A stretch of 64,000 nt of DNA, from positions 39,621 through 103,620 of the forward strand of contig OMIN01000015.1 of NCBI GenBank assembly GCA_900299145.1. Direction: 5' to 3'. The notes under the pieces are model-generated. The model was not told the DNA's origin. It saw only the letters and a program-made list of their open reading frames with translations, and searched no databases. The position numbers and the translations under genes were made by a program. The stretch comes from Betaproteobacteria bacterium. Its GTDB lineage: Bacteria; Pseudomonadota; Gammaproteobacteria; Burkholderiales; SG8-41. This document shows, one piece after another, positions 17,092 through 26,507 of this stretch (within the stretch, counting starts at the first letter, position 1; every line of letters starts with the position of its first letter).

Positions 17092-19995
17092 ATGACTATC
17101 CGCCCCGGCGATTCCGCCCTAGCCAGCCGCCTTAAGAAAGAAATCAAAGGCGAAGTCCTGTTCGACGCCGCCACACGCGGCCGTTATTCCACCGACGCGT
17201 CGATATATCAGATCGAGCCTATCGGGGTGGTCATTCCGCAGACCGAGGAGGACGCGGTTACTGCGATGCAGATCGGCATCGACGCCGGCGTGGCGGTGCT
17301 GCCGCGCGGCGGTGGCACGTCGCAGTGCGGGCAGACTGTCGGCGAGGCGCTGGTCATTGATGTCAGCAAGTACCTGCGGAATGTGACCGACTTCAATGCC
17401 GAGGCGCGCACGTGCGTGGTGCAGCCGGGCATGGTGCTGGATCATCTCAATGCATTTCTGAAACCGCACGGCCTGTGGTACCCCGTGGATGTGTCCACCA
17501 GTGCGCAGGCCACGATCGGCGGCATGACGGGCAACAACTCCTGCGGCTCGCGCTCGATTTTTTACGGCAACATGGTGCACAACGTGCGTGGCGTGGATGC
17601 CGTGCTGGCCGATGGCAACGAATATCACTTCGGCGCCGCGCCATCCGACTTGTCGCAACTCGATGGCCCACAGGGCTATCGTGACCTCGTGCGCAAAATC
17701 CGCGACATCGCAGTGCTGAATGCCGAGGAAATCGAGCTGCGCTACCCGAAGCTGCTGCGCCGTGTGGGGGGCTATAACCTCGACATGGTGTCGGGCATGG
17801 CCTTCAACATGTCGCACCTGCTGGTGGGCAGCGAGGGGACGCTCGCGTATTCGAAGCGCATTCATCTGAATCTGTCGACACTGCCCAAACACAAAACGCT
17901 GGGCGTGTGCCACTTCCCGACGTTTTACAAGTCGATGGAAGCGCCGCAGCACATCGTCAAGTTAAAGCCGGTGGCGGTGGAGTTGGTGGATCGCACCATG
18001 ATTGGCCTCGCGCGCAGCAATCCGGCTTTCCGGCCCATTGTCGAAAAATTCATACAGGGCGATCCGGATGCGATTCTGCTGGTGGAGTTTGCAGGTGATG
18101 ACAAGGAAGAACAGCACCGCCGGTTAAAGCAACTGGTTGAGTTAATGGGTGACCTGGGCTACCCCGGTGGTGTGATCGAAATTACCGACGCCAACCTGCA
18201 ACGTGACGTGTGGGAGGTGCGCAAGGCGGGGCTCAATATCATGATGTCGATGAAAGGCGATGGTAAACCCGTGTCGTTCATCGAGGACTGCGCGGTGCCG
18301 CTGGAGCACTTGGCGGAATATACGGATCGCCTGACGCAGGTGTTCCACAAGCATGGCACCGAGGGCACGTGGTATGCGCATGCGTCGGTGGGCACGTTGC
18401 ATGTACGGCCCATACTCAACATGCGCGAAGATGGCGCGGTGAAAATGCGCGCCATTGCCGAAGAAGCCGCCGAGATGGTGAAGGAATACAAAGGCTCCTA
18501 CTCCGGCGAGCACGGCGACGGCTTGGTGCGCAGCGAATGGATCGCGCCATTTTTCGGGCCGAAGCTCACCAGCGCATTCGGCGAGATCAAGGATATTTTC
18601 GATCCCAGGGGCCTGCTCAACCCTGGCAAGATCGTGCGGCCCTCGAAGCAGGACGACCGCTCGCTGTTCCGCTTCAAACCGGGCTACAAGACCATCCCGA
18701 TCAAAACAGAACTGGATTGGAAGGAGTGGGGTGGCTTCGACAAGGCCGTGGAGATGTGCAACAACAACGGCCACTGCCGCAAGTTCGACGCCGGCACCAT
18801 GTGCCCGTCGTTTCGCGTCACGCGCGAAGAGCAACATCTCACGCGCGGACGTGCCAACACACTGCGGTTGGCGTTGTCAGGTCAGCTTGGTCCGGATGCC
18901 TTTACCTCCGACGAAATGGTGAAGGCAATGGACCTGTGCGTGTCGTGCAAGGGCTGCAAGCGCGAATGCCCGACCGGCGTGGACATGGCCAAGATGAAAA
19001 TCGAGTTTCTGCATCACTACAAGCAGCGCCACGGCCATACGCTGAAGGACAAGCTGATCGCCAACCTGCCGCATTACGCGACCTGGGTTTCCAAATTAGG
19101 GCCGCTGGCCAATCTGGCGCAGGCGCTGGGCAAGGGGTTTACAGGATTTGCGTCACAACGATCATTGCCTGAGTGGAGGGCACCATACCTCCAGCACTGT
19201 TACCTATATTCGAGAACAGGAAAGGATGATGCGCTCAAGGGCCCTGAAAGTATCAACGATCACACTGTCGGTTTATTTGTAGATACGTTCACGAATTATT
19301 TTGAATCCGAAAATGCCATGGCTGCGAACCAAGTCTTACGCGCGGCTGGGTATGACGTGCATCTTCTAGGAGCGCAAAACGGAGATCGACCACTCTGCTG
19401 CGGTCGCACTTTCCTGGCGACAGGCATGGTGGACAAGGCCCGTACCGAAGCTGAACGTACCATCGCCGCGCTAAAGCCTTACGTCGAACACGGTGTGCCC
19501 ATCGTCGGGCTGGAGCCTTCCTGTCTGCTCGGCATGCGCGATGAATTCATCTCGATGTTGCCGAGCGGCGAAGCCGCCGAACTGGCCTTGAACGCCCTGC
19601 TGTTTGAGGAATTCATCGCGCGCGAAATCGATGCGGGCCGTTTCAAACTCAACCTGAAACCGCTCGTGCAGAAGAGGGCCCTATTACATGGCCATTGCCA
19701 CCAAAAGGCCTTCGCCGCGATGCCCGCCGTACAAAAGGCGTTGTCGCTGGTGCCAGAACTGAAAGTCGAAATCATCGAATCCAGTTGTTGCGGCATGGCC
19801 GGCAGCTTTGGTTATGACGCGGAACATTACCAAGTCTCGATGCAAATGGCCGAGGCTTCGCTGTTGCCCAAAGTACGGGACGCGGACAGGAACACGCTGA
19901 TCGTCGCCGACGGCACGAGTTGCCGGCATCAAATTCACGATGGCGCCGGGCGCGAAGCGATACACGTGGCGCGCGTGTTGGCGCAGGCGTTGTAA
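17092..19995 (+). CDS. FAD-linked 2-hydroxyacid dehydrogenase fused to 4Fe-4S and CCG domains (YdiJ/GlcD-GlcF type)
   Basis: About 967 residues in one chain. The FAD_binding_4 domain has the PRGGGTSQCGQT loop; the FAD-oxidase C-terminal domain has SYSGEHGDGLVRSEW. Ferredoxin-type cysteines begin near residues 556 (CNNNGHCRKF) and 616 (CVSCKGCKRECP). A CCG region carries EPSCLLGMRDE and ESSCCGMAGSFGYD. YdiJ-like enzymes oxidise D-2-hydroxyacids and pass electrons to quinone. The start is ATG 17092 or GTG 17080. The stretch 19140-19430 has visibly lower GC than its surroundings. Confidence 0.88.
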   Translation: MTIRPGDSALASRLKKEIKGEVLFDAATRGRYSTDASIYQIEPIGVVIPQTEEDAVTAMQIGIDAGVAVLPRGGGTSQCGQTVGEALVIDVSKYLRNVTDFNAEARTCVVQPGMVLDHLNAFLKPHGLWYPVDVSTSAQATIGGMTGNNSCGSRSIFYGNMVHNVRGVDAVLADGNEYHFGAAPSDLSQLDGPQGYRDLVRKIRDIAVLNAEEIELRYPKLLRRVGGYNLDMVSGMAFNMSHLLVGSEGTLAYSKRIHLNLSTLPKHKTLGVCHFPTFYKSMEAPQHIVKLKPVAVELVDRTMIGLARSNPAFRPIVEKFIQGDPDAILLVEFAGDDKEEQHRRLKQLVELMGDLGYPGGVIEITDANLQRDVWEVRKAGLNIMMSMKGDGKPVSFIEDCAVPLEHLAEYTDRLTQVFHKHGTEGTWYAHASVGTLHVRPILNMREDGAVKMRAIAEEAAEMVKEYKGSYSGEHGDGLVRSEWIAPFFGPKLTSAFGEIKDIFDPRGLLNPGKIVRPSKQDDRSLFRFKPGYKTIPIKTELDWKEWGGFDKAVEMCNNNGHCRKFDAGTMCPSFRVTREEQHLTRGRANTLRLALSGQLGPDAFTSDEMVKAMDLCVSCKGCKRECPTGVDMAKMKIEFLHHYKQRHGHTLKDKLIANLPHYATWVSKLGPLANLAQALGKGFTGFASQRSLPEWRAPYLQHCYLYSRTGKDDALKGPESINDHTVGLFVDTFTNYFESENAMAANQVLRAAGYDVHLLGAQNGDRPLCCGRTFLATGMVDKARTEAERTIAALKPYVEHGVPIVGLEPSCLLGMRDEFISMLPSGEAAELALNALLFEEFIAREIDAGRFKLNLKPLVQKRALLHGHCHQKAFAAMPAVQKALSLVPELKVEIIESSCCGMAGSFGYDAEHYQVSMQMAEASLLPKVRDADRNTLIVADGTSCRHQIHDGAGREAIHVARVLAQAL

Positions 19996-20691
19996 TCAGC
20001 TTGGCGGGTAAAGGCTGATGGCCAGCACGCCTGTGATCTCCCGGCCATTCCACACGTAGCGAAAGTGCGGCCCCTGCCGGCAGTTTGACAGTGCACGCGG
20101 GCGAAACACCGCAACGCATTGCCCGCCGCGGTGGCGCACGCTGTCATATGCAATGCCCCAGGCGTTGGCGGCCTTCAGCTCGCGGCCAAGCGTCTGGCTC
20201 GCGGCATAATTATTGGGGTCGTAGGCGGGCGCAAAATCACTCTGATTGTTGATGCCGCGAAGGTCGTGCAGATCAGCCGCGACATCGGTCAGATACATGC
20301 GCATGTCGATTTCCAGCGCCGCCTCGCCGGTGCGCGAGAGAAAGCGCGCGCGCGAATGACGGCTTTCCGCTATCGCGGTGTCAAGCGTGGATGCGGCGTA
20401 ATAAACGCCATAGCTGCCGTCGGTGAAGCGGCTGCCTTCAGGGTCGAGGTGCGTGAACGCGGCCATGATCGGTGTCGTGCCGGGGCCGCTGACACGCTCT
20501 TCCACCGGCACCAGCGAGATGTCGCCGATTTCCTGCCGCACACGTGGGTTGGTGAGGTTTTCGACGAAGAATACGGCATCAAGATCCGCCGGATCGGCCA
20601 CCCGGTCAAACAGTGTCACCGGTGGAAAGCGGCTGGGAATCAGGCGATAGCTGGGCGTCCACGCCAGCGGTGCGATGGCGGGCAGCAGCAT
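19996..20691 (-). CDS. RES-domain toxin (NAD+ phosphorylase family)
   Basis: 231 residues. The RES fold is recognised from LYRLIPSRFPP-like start, GVYYAASTLDTAIAE in the middle and a late GIAYDSVRHRGG segment containing the conserved Ser. Characterised relatives deplete NAD+ when released from their antitoxin. It lies 8 bases after the Xre/MbcA/ParS-type antitoxin. Its stop codon directly abuts that of the convergent FAD/Fe-S gene, with no room for a terminator. Confidence 0.9.
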   Translation of the reverse strand: MLLPAIAPLAWTPSYRLIPSRFPPVTLFDRVADPADLDAVFFVENLTNPRVRQEIGDISLVPVEERVSGPGTTPIMAAFTHLDPEGSRFTDGSYGVYYAASTLDTAIAESRHSRARFLSRTGEAALEIDMRMYLTDVAADLHDLRGINNQSDFAPAYDPNNYAASQTLGRELKAANAWGIAYDSVRHRGGQCVAVFRPRALSNCRQGPHFRYVWNGREITGVLAISLYPPS

Positions 20692-20699
20692 GCTTAACC

Positions 20700-21113
20700 T
20701 TAACCGCCGCGCTGCGCATCAAGATACTGGCGCACCACGTAAAGATCGGCAACTTGCCCCGACAACATGCGATCCAGCGCGCTTTTGCCGCCAAACAGCG
20801 GCGCGGTGTTGGGCTTCTTGATCCACCCGTCCGCGGCTTCGGGTTTGGGCAGCAACACCTGCAACGCCGAGTAGATGCCGAAAATATAGGAGATGCGCTC
20901 CAGCACATCCTGGGGCAACGTGGTGACGTCACCGCCCTTCCACTTGTAAAACGTCGAGCGCGGCGGGCTGCCCAACAGTTTGATCAAGTCTTTGCTGCCC
21001 AGCTGCCAGGCATCGGCAATGCGAAACAACGTGCGCAACGCGCCGCCTGCGACCTTCTCGGGGGTAAGGGGCGTTAGATATGAAGCGCGAGGCTCGTTTG
21101 CCTGTAGTGCCAT
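20700..21113 (-). CDS. Xre/MbcA/ParS-type antitoxin of the RES toxin
   Basis: 137 residues. The N-terminal half looks like an Xre-type helix-turn-helix (LLGSPPRSTFYKWKGG). The C-terminal half is the toxin-binding domain (FGGKSALDRMLSGQVADLYVVRQYLDA). It is the first gene of the pair, with AGAGGTG five bases before the ATG. It probably represses its own promoter through the inverted repeat just upstream. Confidence 0.9.
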   Translation of the reverse strand: MALQANEPRASYLTPLTPEKVAGGALRTLFRIADAWQLGSKDLIKLLGSPPRSTFYKWKGGDVTTLPQDVLERISYIFGIYSALQVLLPKPEAADGWIKKPNTAPLFGGKSALDRMLSGQVADLYVVRQYLDAQRGG

Positions 21114-21132
21114 AAAAGCACCTCTATGGAAT

Positions 21133-21174
21133 GTTTATATATAGATTATTATTCAATATAGTCTCCATATAAAC
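21133..21174 (-). promoter_or_regulatory. Likely operator/promoter of the RES-Xre pair
   Basis: Perfect 8-bp inverted repeat GTTTATAT (21133-21140) and ATATAAAC (21167-21174) flanks an AT-rich core just upstream of the antitoxin. The position and symmetry suit autoregulation by the Xre-type antitoxin. Confidence 0.5.
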
Positions 21175-21418
21175 AAAAAGCAAGAGCGGTCAAACGGATT
21201 GTCGTCGCGGCAACCGCTAGGCTCAGGCTACTGATACAGCTAACGGTAATTCATAATATTCAATAAATCATATAGTTATAGTCATTCCACCTTAAGTTTG
21301 TTGGTAATGACTAACCCAGGCGGCCGCCGTTACCGGCACCCCGCCTTACAATAGCGTCAATACCCGGCGCCGGCCGGCTAAACCTGCTTCTCACGTTCGA
21401 ACCCCGCACCGCAGCCCA
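21175..21418. other. Intergenic region between the RES-Xre pair and the ABC gene
   Basis: No open frame of interest. It holds one AT-rich repeat copy near 21260 and presumably the promoter of the ABC ATPase gene; I cannot pick a convincing -35/-10 pair. Confidence 0.4.
21260..21278 (-). repeat. AT-rich dispersed element, copy 6 (19 bases)
   Basis: One base shorter than consensus and one substitution, flanked by further AT-rich sequence on both sides (about 21246-21283). Confidence 0.5.
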
Positions 21419-23494
21419 ATGGATCAAGCCACTGCCACGCCCTTACCCGCCGCGCCTGACGCTAGTGGCGCGCCATGGCTGCTCGAAGTCGACAACCTGC
21501 ACGTCGAATTTCGCACTTCTCGCGGTGTAGTACGCGCGGTGGAAGGCATTTCGTACCAGGTTCGTGCCGGTGAAGTGGTGGCGCTGGTGGGCGAATCGGG
21601 CTGCGGAAAATCGGTGTCCTCACTCGCCATCATGCGCCTGCTGGCGCAGACGGGCCGCGTTACGCGAGGCCGCGTGCTGTTTGGCGGGCGCGATTTGCTG
21701 ACGCTTGCGGCGGACGAGATGCGGGCGATTCGCGGGCGCGACATCGCAATGATTTTTCAGGACCCGATGACTTCGCTCAATCCGGTGCTGACGGTCGGCT
21801 TCCAGATCTGCGAACCGCTGCTGCTTCATCTGAAAATGACACCGGAAGCCGCGCGGGCGCGGGCCCACGAGTTGCTGAAAATGGTGGGCATTCCCGATGC
21901 CGAAACGCGCCTGGATCAATACCCGCATCAATTTTCCGGCGGCATGCGCCAGCGCGTGGTGATCGCGATTGCGCTTGCTTGCAACCCGAAGCTCATCATC
22001 GCCGACGAGCCGACCACCGCGCTTGATGTCACCATACAGGCGCAAATCCTTAAGCTGATGAAAGACCTCGCGCGCGATCACAACATCGCGCTGGTGGTGA
22101 TCACGCACAACCTTGGCATTGTCGCGCGTTACGCCGACCGCGTGAACGTGATGTACGCCGCGCGCATGGCGGAGCAGGGGCCGGCCACAGCAGTGTTCGA
22201 CAAACCCTTGCATCCTTATACCACCGGGCTGCTGCGTTCGGTGCCGCGGCTTGATCGGCCGCGTGGTGCAAACCTCGAAACCATCGACGGCTCGCCGCCG
22301 GATTTGCTGGCGCCGCCGCCCGGCTGCCGTTTCGCACCCCGCTGTGCCGCGCGCCAGCCCGCGTGCGAGGCCGCGCTGCCCGAACCCGTTGCATTGAGCG
22401 GCAACCGTGTCAGCGCCTGTTTGCGTGCGGCCGAGCTGGATCACGATGGGCCGGCAGCACTGGGTTTGCCCTCGTCAACTGTTAACACCACGCAAGCCAA
22501 GACTGTGGATCGTGCCCAGCCGCTGTTACGCGTGCAGGGGCTGAAAACGTATTTCGATGTTACCGCTGGCCTGAACACCTTCAGCGCAAAAAAGGCCCTG
22601 GTGCGCGCGGTGGATGACTTGTCATTCGACGTATTCAAGGGCGAAACGCTCGGGCTGGTGGGCGAATCGGGCTGCGGCAAAACCACCGTCGGCCGTACGC
22701 TGCTGCGGCTGGAGGCCGCCACGGCGGGAACCATTCAGTTTGCCGGCGTCGACGTTACTGCGGCGCGCGGCGAAGCATTGAAAAACTACCGCCGAAAAAT
22801 CCAGGTGATTTTTCAGGACCCGTTCAGCTCGTTGAATCCGCGCATTACTGTGGGCGACAGCATCGCCGAGCCCCTGCGCGTGTACGGTTTGCAGCCGGAC
22901 AAAAAAACGGCGCAGGCAAAAGTGCGCGAACTGCTGCGCATGGTGGGTCTTTTCGAATACATGGCGGGCCGCTATCCGCATGAACTGTCCGGCGGGCAAC
23001 GCCAGCGCGTGGGCATTGCACGCGCGTTGGCCATGGAGCCGGAATTCATCGTGTGCGACGAGCCGGTGTCGGCGCTAGACGTGTCGATACAGGCGCAGAT
23101 CATCAATCTGCTCGAGGATTTGCAAGACCGGCTGGGGCTGACGTATCTCTTCATCGCGCACGATCTGGCGGTGGTGCGGCACATCTCCGACCGCGTGATC
23201 GTGATGTACCTGGGCCGCGTGATGGAAATCGCCGGCCGCGATACGCTATACGCCGAGCCACTGCACCCCTATTCGCAGGCGCTGCTCGCGGCGGTGCCGG
23301 TGCCCGATCCACGTATCGAAACAAAGCGGGAACACCACGTGCTGGGCGGTGAAGTGCCCAGCCCTCTCGCACCGCCCGCGGGCTGCGTGTTTCACACGCG
23401 CTGCCCGCACGCTGAGTCCGCATGCAAGGCCGAACGCCCGCCCCTGCGCGAAGTGCGGCCGGGGCATTTTGCGGCGTGTGTCAAGATCCATTAA
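21419..23494 (+). CDS. Double ABC ATPase of a peptide/nickel-type (Dpp/Opp/Gsi) importer
   Basis: 691 residues carrying two complete nucleotide-binding domains, equivalent to DppD and DppF fused. Each has Walker [17 protein letters not shown], a signature (FSGGMRQR and LSGGQRQR), a Walker B followed by DEP, and a C-terminal oligopeptide-type extension with cysteines ([28 protein letters not shown]). Similar single-chain ATPases power glutathione or dipeptide import. No permease or binding protein is adjacent, so its partners must lie elsewhere. The 3' end overlaps convergent Bug receptor 3 by 4 bases. Confidence 0.9.
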   Translation: MDQATATPLPAAPDASGAPWLLEVDNLHVEFRTSRGVVRAVEGISYQVRAGEVVALVGESGCGKSVSSLAIMRLLAQTGRVTRGRVLFGGRDLLTLAADEMRAIRGRDIAMIFQDPMTSLNPVLTVGFQICEPLLLHLKMTPEAARARAHELLKMVGIPDAETRLDQYPHQFSGGMRQRVVIAIALACNPKLIIADEPTTALDVTIQAQILKLMKDLARDHNIALVVITHNLGIVARYADRVNVMYAARMAEQGPATAVFDKPLHPYTTGLLRSVPRLDRPRGANLETIDGSPPDLLAPPPGCRFAPRCAARQPACEAALPEPVALSGNRVSACLRAAELDHDGPAALGLPSSTVNTTQAKTVDRAQPLLRVQGLKTYFDVTAGLNTFSAKKALVRAVDDLSFDVFKGETLGLVGESGCGKTTVGRTLLRLEAATAGTIQFAGVDVTAARGEALKNYRRKIQVIFQDPFSSLNPRITVGDSIAEPLRVYGLQPDKKTAQAKVRELLRMVGLFEYMAGRYPHELSGGQRQRVGIARALAMEPEFIVCDEPVSALDVSIQAQIINLLEDLQDRLGLTYLFIAHDLAVVRHISDRVIVMYLGRVMEIAGRDTLYAEPLHPYSQALLAAVPVPDPRIETKREHHVLGGEVPSPLAPPAGCVFHTRCPHAESACKAERPPLREVRPGHFAACVKIH

Positions 23495-24441
23495 TCCGCT
23501 TTCACGCCAATATCTGCAATCACCTTGCCCCACTTCTTCAGTTCGCTGGCGATGTAAGCCGCGTGCGCGGCAGGTGAGCCGGGGCTGGGTTCGGCGCCTT
23601 GCGCCAGCAGTTGATCGCGCACGTCGTGCACGGCGAGCGCGGCGGCCAGTTCGCGATTCAAACGTGCAATCACCGGTTGCGGTGTTTTCGCCGGCGCTAC
23701 AAGACCTATCCACGGCACGGCTTCGTAGCCGGGAATGGCTGCTTCGCTGATCGAAGGCAAATCCGGCAACGCCACACTGCGCTTCAACGAAGTAACGCCC
23801 AGCGCGCGAAGGCGTTGCGCCTTGATGTGCGGCAACGTCGAAGGCACGCCGGCAAAATACACCGGCACGCGCCCGCCCATCACGTCGGCAAGCGCGGGCG
23901 GGCTGGCCTTATAAGGCACGTGTAGCATGTCGATTTTCGCCATCGATTTGAAAAGCTCCGCTGTCATCTGCGGCATGGTGCCGTTGCCGCTGGAGGCGTA
24001 CTGAATCGCGCCGGGTTTGGCACGGGCTAGCTTGATCAACTCTGCCGCACTGGCTGCGGCAAGCGCCGGATGCACCACCAGCACATACGGCGTGGTGGCG
24101 ACAAGGCTTACCGCCTCGAAATCACGCAGCGGGTGATACGGCACCTGGCGCAGGCTGGGATTCAGCGCGTGCGTAGAGGTGGCCGATAGCGTCAACGTGT
24201 ATCCATCAGGCGCGGCGTTGGCGGCAATTTCCACGCCGATGGTTCCGCCCGCGCCAGTGCGATTGTCGATGACGATCTGTTGGTTCATTTGCACGCCCAT
24301 GCGCTGCGCGGTGATACGAGAAATGATGTCGGTGGAGCCGCCCGCGCCCTGCGGCACAATGAGGCGTATCGGGCGCAACGGGTAGTTTTGCGCCACGACA
24401 GGAAATGCAAAAAATATTAATAAAAACAAATAGTTATACAT
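23491..24441 (-). CDS. Bug/TctC-family periplasmic solute receptor (3)
   Basis: 316 residues. The signal peptide MYNYLFLLIFFAFPVVAQ is largely encoded by a dispersed AT-rich repeat. The mature core has RPIRLIVPQGAGGSTDIISR, VIDNRTGAGGTIG, LHVPYKASPPA and WIGLVAPAKTP. AGGGG lies three bases before the ATG. It is the downstream member of a pair with receptor 4 on the same strand. Ligand unknown. Confidence 0.92.
   Translation of the reverse strand: MYNYLFLLIFFAFPVVAQNYPLRPIRLIVPQGAGGSTDIISRITAQRMGVQMNQQIVIDNRTGAGGTIGVEIAANAAPDGYTLTLSATSTHALNPSLRQVPYHPLRDFEAVSLVATTPYVLVVHPALAAASAAELIKLARAKPGAIQYASSGNGTMPQMTAELFKSMAKIDMLHVPYKASPPALADVMGGRVPVYFAGVPSTLPHIKAQRLRALGVTSLKRSVALPDLPSISEAAIPGYEAVPWIGLVAPAKTPQPVIARLNRELAAALAVHDVRDQLLAQGAEPSPGSPAAHAAYIASELKKWGKVIADIGVKAD
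24417..24436 (-). repeat. AT-rich dispersed 20-mer, copy 7
   Basis: Exact consensus match within the signal-peptide codons of Bug receptor 3, read as NYLFLL; AT-rich tail to 24409. Confidence 0.75.
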
Positions 24442-24497
24442 AGCCCCTAAAGCAACCTCCCGGCGTGGCCTTTGCTGCCCTTTCTACGCGATCGACC

Positions 24498-25478
24498 CTA
24501 CCCCTCCACCCGAATATTCGCCGCCTTGACCACTTTCTTCCAGATCGCAATCTCACGTGCCAGCACCGCGCGCACACGCGCCGGTTCACCACCCACAATA
24601 TCCATGCCCAGGCCCGCCAGCCGAGCCTTGACGTCGGGCAGTTGCAGGCTGCGATTGATTTCGTTGTTTAACCGCGCGACGATTTCCGGCGGCAATGCTT
24701 TGGGGCCGAGGATCGCTGCCCAAGTCACGGCCTCATAGCCGGGCAGGCTTTCGGCAACGGTGGGGGTGTCCGGCAGCGCCGGTGCGCGTCTGGCGGTGGT
24801 GACGGCTATACCGCGCACGCGCTCGGCCTTGATCGACGGGATCATCGCCGACAGCGTGCCGATGAACACCTGAATCTGGCCGCCGATCAAATCGTTAAGT
24901 GCCGGGCCGCCGCCTTTGTATGGCACGTGAGTCATTTTCGTGTCGGCCATCAGATTGAAATATTCGGTGACCAGATGGTTGCTGCCGCCAGTGCCGCCGG
25001 ACGCGTAATTGAGTTTGCCTGGGTTGGCCTTGTCATGCGCGATCAGCGCCTTGATGCTGGTGACGGGCACCGCTGGATGCAGCGACACCACAAAGCCGCT
25101 TTCGCCGATGAGAGAAATCGCCGCCACATCGTTTACGGGGTCATACGGCAGGTTATACAGCGCGGCGTTGGTGGCGTAGGCAGCAGACGCCATCATCAGC
25201 GTGTAGCCATCCGGGTTGGCACGCACGGTAGTTTCGGTGCCCACGGTGCCGCTGCCGGCGGGGCGGTTATCGACAACGATGGATTGCTTGAGCGACTCAG
25301 TGAGTTTCTGCGACATCACGCGAGCAATAATGTCGGACTGCCCGCCGGTGGCAAACGGCACGATCAGCCGTATCGGCTTGTTGGGGGAAACCTGTGCGAG
25401 CGCAGTGCCCGCCGCAGCCAACATAAGCATGCCCACAATAATCCTGACCGATGGCTTCATCATCATTCGCGCCCGCAT
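24498..25478 (-). CDS. Bug/TctC-family periplasmic solute receptor (4)
   Basis: About 326 residues. Several starts are possible: ATG at 25478, 25466, 25463 or 25460, all before the signal peptide KPSVRIIVGMLMLAAAGTALA; a still longer frame from 25550 adds an Arg-rich stretch that fits no signal peptide. The core has KPIRLIVPFATGGQSDIIAR, VDNRPAGSGTVG, THVPYKGGGPA and a TWAAILGPKALP segment. Divergent from the NHL-repeat gene and 56 bases upstream of receptor 3. Confidence 0.9.
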   Translation of the reverse strand: MRARMMMKPSVRIIVGMLMLAAAGTALAQVSPNKPIRLIVPFATGGQSDIIARVMSQKLTESLKQSIVVDNRPAGSGTVGTETTVRANPDGYTLMMASAAYATNAALYNLPYDPVNDVAAISLIGESGFVVSLHPAVPVTSIKALIAHDKANPGKLNYASGGTGGSNHLVTEYFNLMADTKMTHVPYKGGGPALNDLIGGQIQVFIGTLSAMIPSIKAERVRGIAVTTARRAPALPDTPTVAESLPGYEAVTWAAILGPKALPPEIVARLNNEINRSLQLPDVKARLAGLGMDIVGGEPARVRAVLAREIAIWKKVVKAANIRVEG

Positions 25479-25575
25479 GGTGTATACATAGCGGGGCATT
25501 TTATCCAAGCGGCGACGTCTGGCGCATTCGGCGTAATATCCCCATTTCAATTCACCGGCATGAGAGGATTCCGCA

Positions 25576-26451
25576 ATGGCACAGCACCGCAGCGGCGATT
25601 ACGTTTACGAAAAAATCACGGATTGGCCCAAAATGCCTAAAGGGCAAACCATGGGCGTGGTGAGCCGCGTGGCCACTGATTCGCAGGATCGCGTATATGT
25701 GTTTCAGCGCAAGGATCCGCCAGTGGTGGTGTTCGACCGCGACGGCAATTACCTCGGCGCATGGGGCACGGGCGCGGTGAAGGAAGCGCATGGCCTTAAG
25801 ATCGTTAACGACATTGCCTACACAACTGACCGGCCCGATTCGGTGTGCGTGTCGTTCACGCTCGATGGCCGGCCGCTGATGGTGCTGGGCCAGCGCGGTG
25901 TGCATTCGGACACCGGCAACGTCAAATCACCGTGGCTGGCGGAACGCGCGGGCGGGCCGTTCAATCATCCGACGGAAATGATGCCGCACCCGAATGGCGA
26001 CATCTACGTCACCGACGGCTATTGCAATTGCCGCGTGCACCGCTTCAGCGGTGACGGCCGGTTGAAGGAATCGTGGGGCACGCCGGGCAAGGGTGACGAT
26101 CAATACCATCTGCCGCACAGCATCGCCATCGACGGCAACGGTACTCTCTACGTTGCCGACCGCGCCAACCGCCGCATCAAACTGCTGACGCCCGATGGCA
26201 AACTGCTGGGCATGTGGACCGGCATGGGCGGCCCCAACGATATCTCGCTCGGCAAGGACGGCATTTTCTACATCGCCGAACAGGAATACGACGACAAGCC
26301 CGCGTACATCTGCCTGCGCGACAAAAACGGCAACGTGCTGAGGCGGCTGGAAACGCGCCACGTGCACGGTGTGGGAGTGGATTCACGCGGCGATATTTAT
26401 GCCGGACTTACGGTGGATCAGAGTTTGGATAAATTCGTGCGGGTGCGGTAG
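25576..26451 (+). CDS. NHL-repeat beta-propeller protein, peptidylglycine amidating lyase-like
   Basis: 291 residues without a signal peptide. Repeated NHL blades are visible (NPNGDIYVTDGYCNCRVHRFS near 140-155, DGNGTLYVADRANRRIKLL near 190-210, DSRGDIYAG near the end). The arrangement resembles bacterial proteins annotated as peptidyl-alpha-hydroxyglycine alpha-amidating lyase; that activity is not shown for this branch. GAGAGG precedes the ATG. It is monocistronic, divergent from Bug receptor 4. Confidence 0.8.
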   Translation: MAQHRSGDYVYEKITDWPKMPKGQTMGVVSRVATDSQDRVYVFQRKDPPVVVFDRDGNYLGAWGTGAVKEAHGLKIVNDIAYTTDRPDSVCVSFTLDGRPLMVLGQRGVHSDTGNVKSPWLAERAGGPFNHPTEMMPHPNGDIYVTDGYCNCRVHRFSGDGRLKESWGTPGKGDDQYHLPHSIAIDGNGTLYVADRANRRIKLLTPDGKLLGMWTGMGGPNDISLGKDGIFYIAEQEYDDKPAYICLRDKNGNVLRRLETRHVHGVGVDSRGDIYAGLTVDQSLDKFVRVR

Positions 26452-26507
26452 GTCTGCGAAGCGTGGTTGGAAATTCTGGCAAGTGAACTGCCAACACTGT
26501 TCAACCG

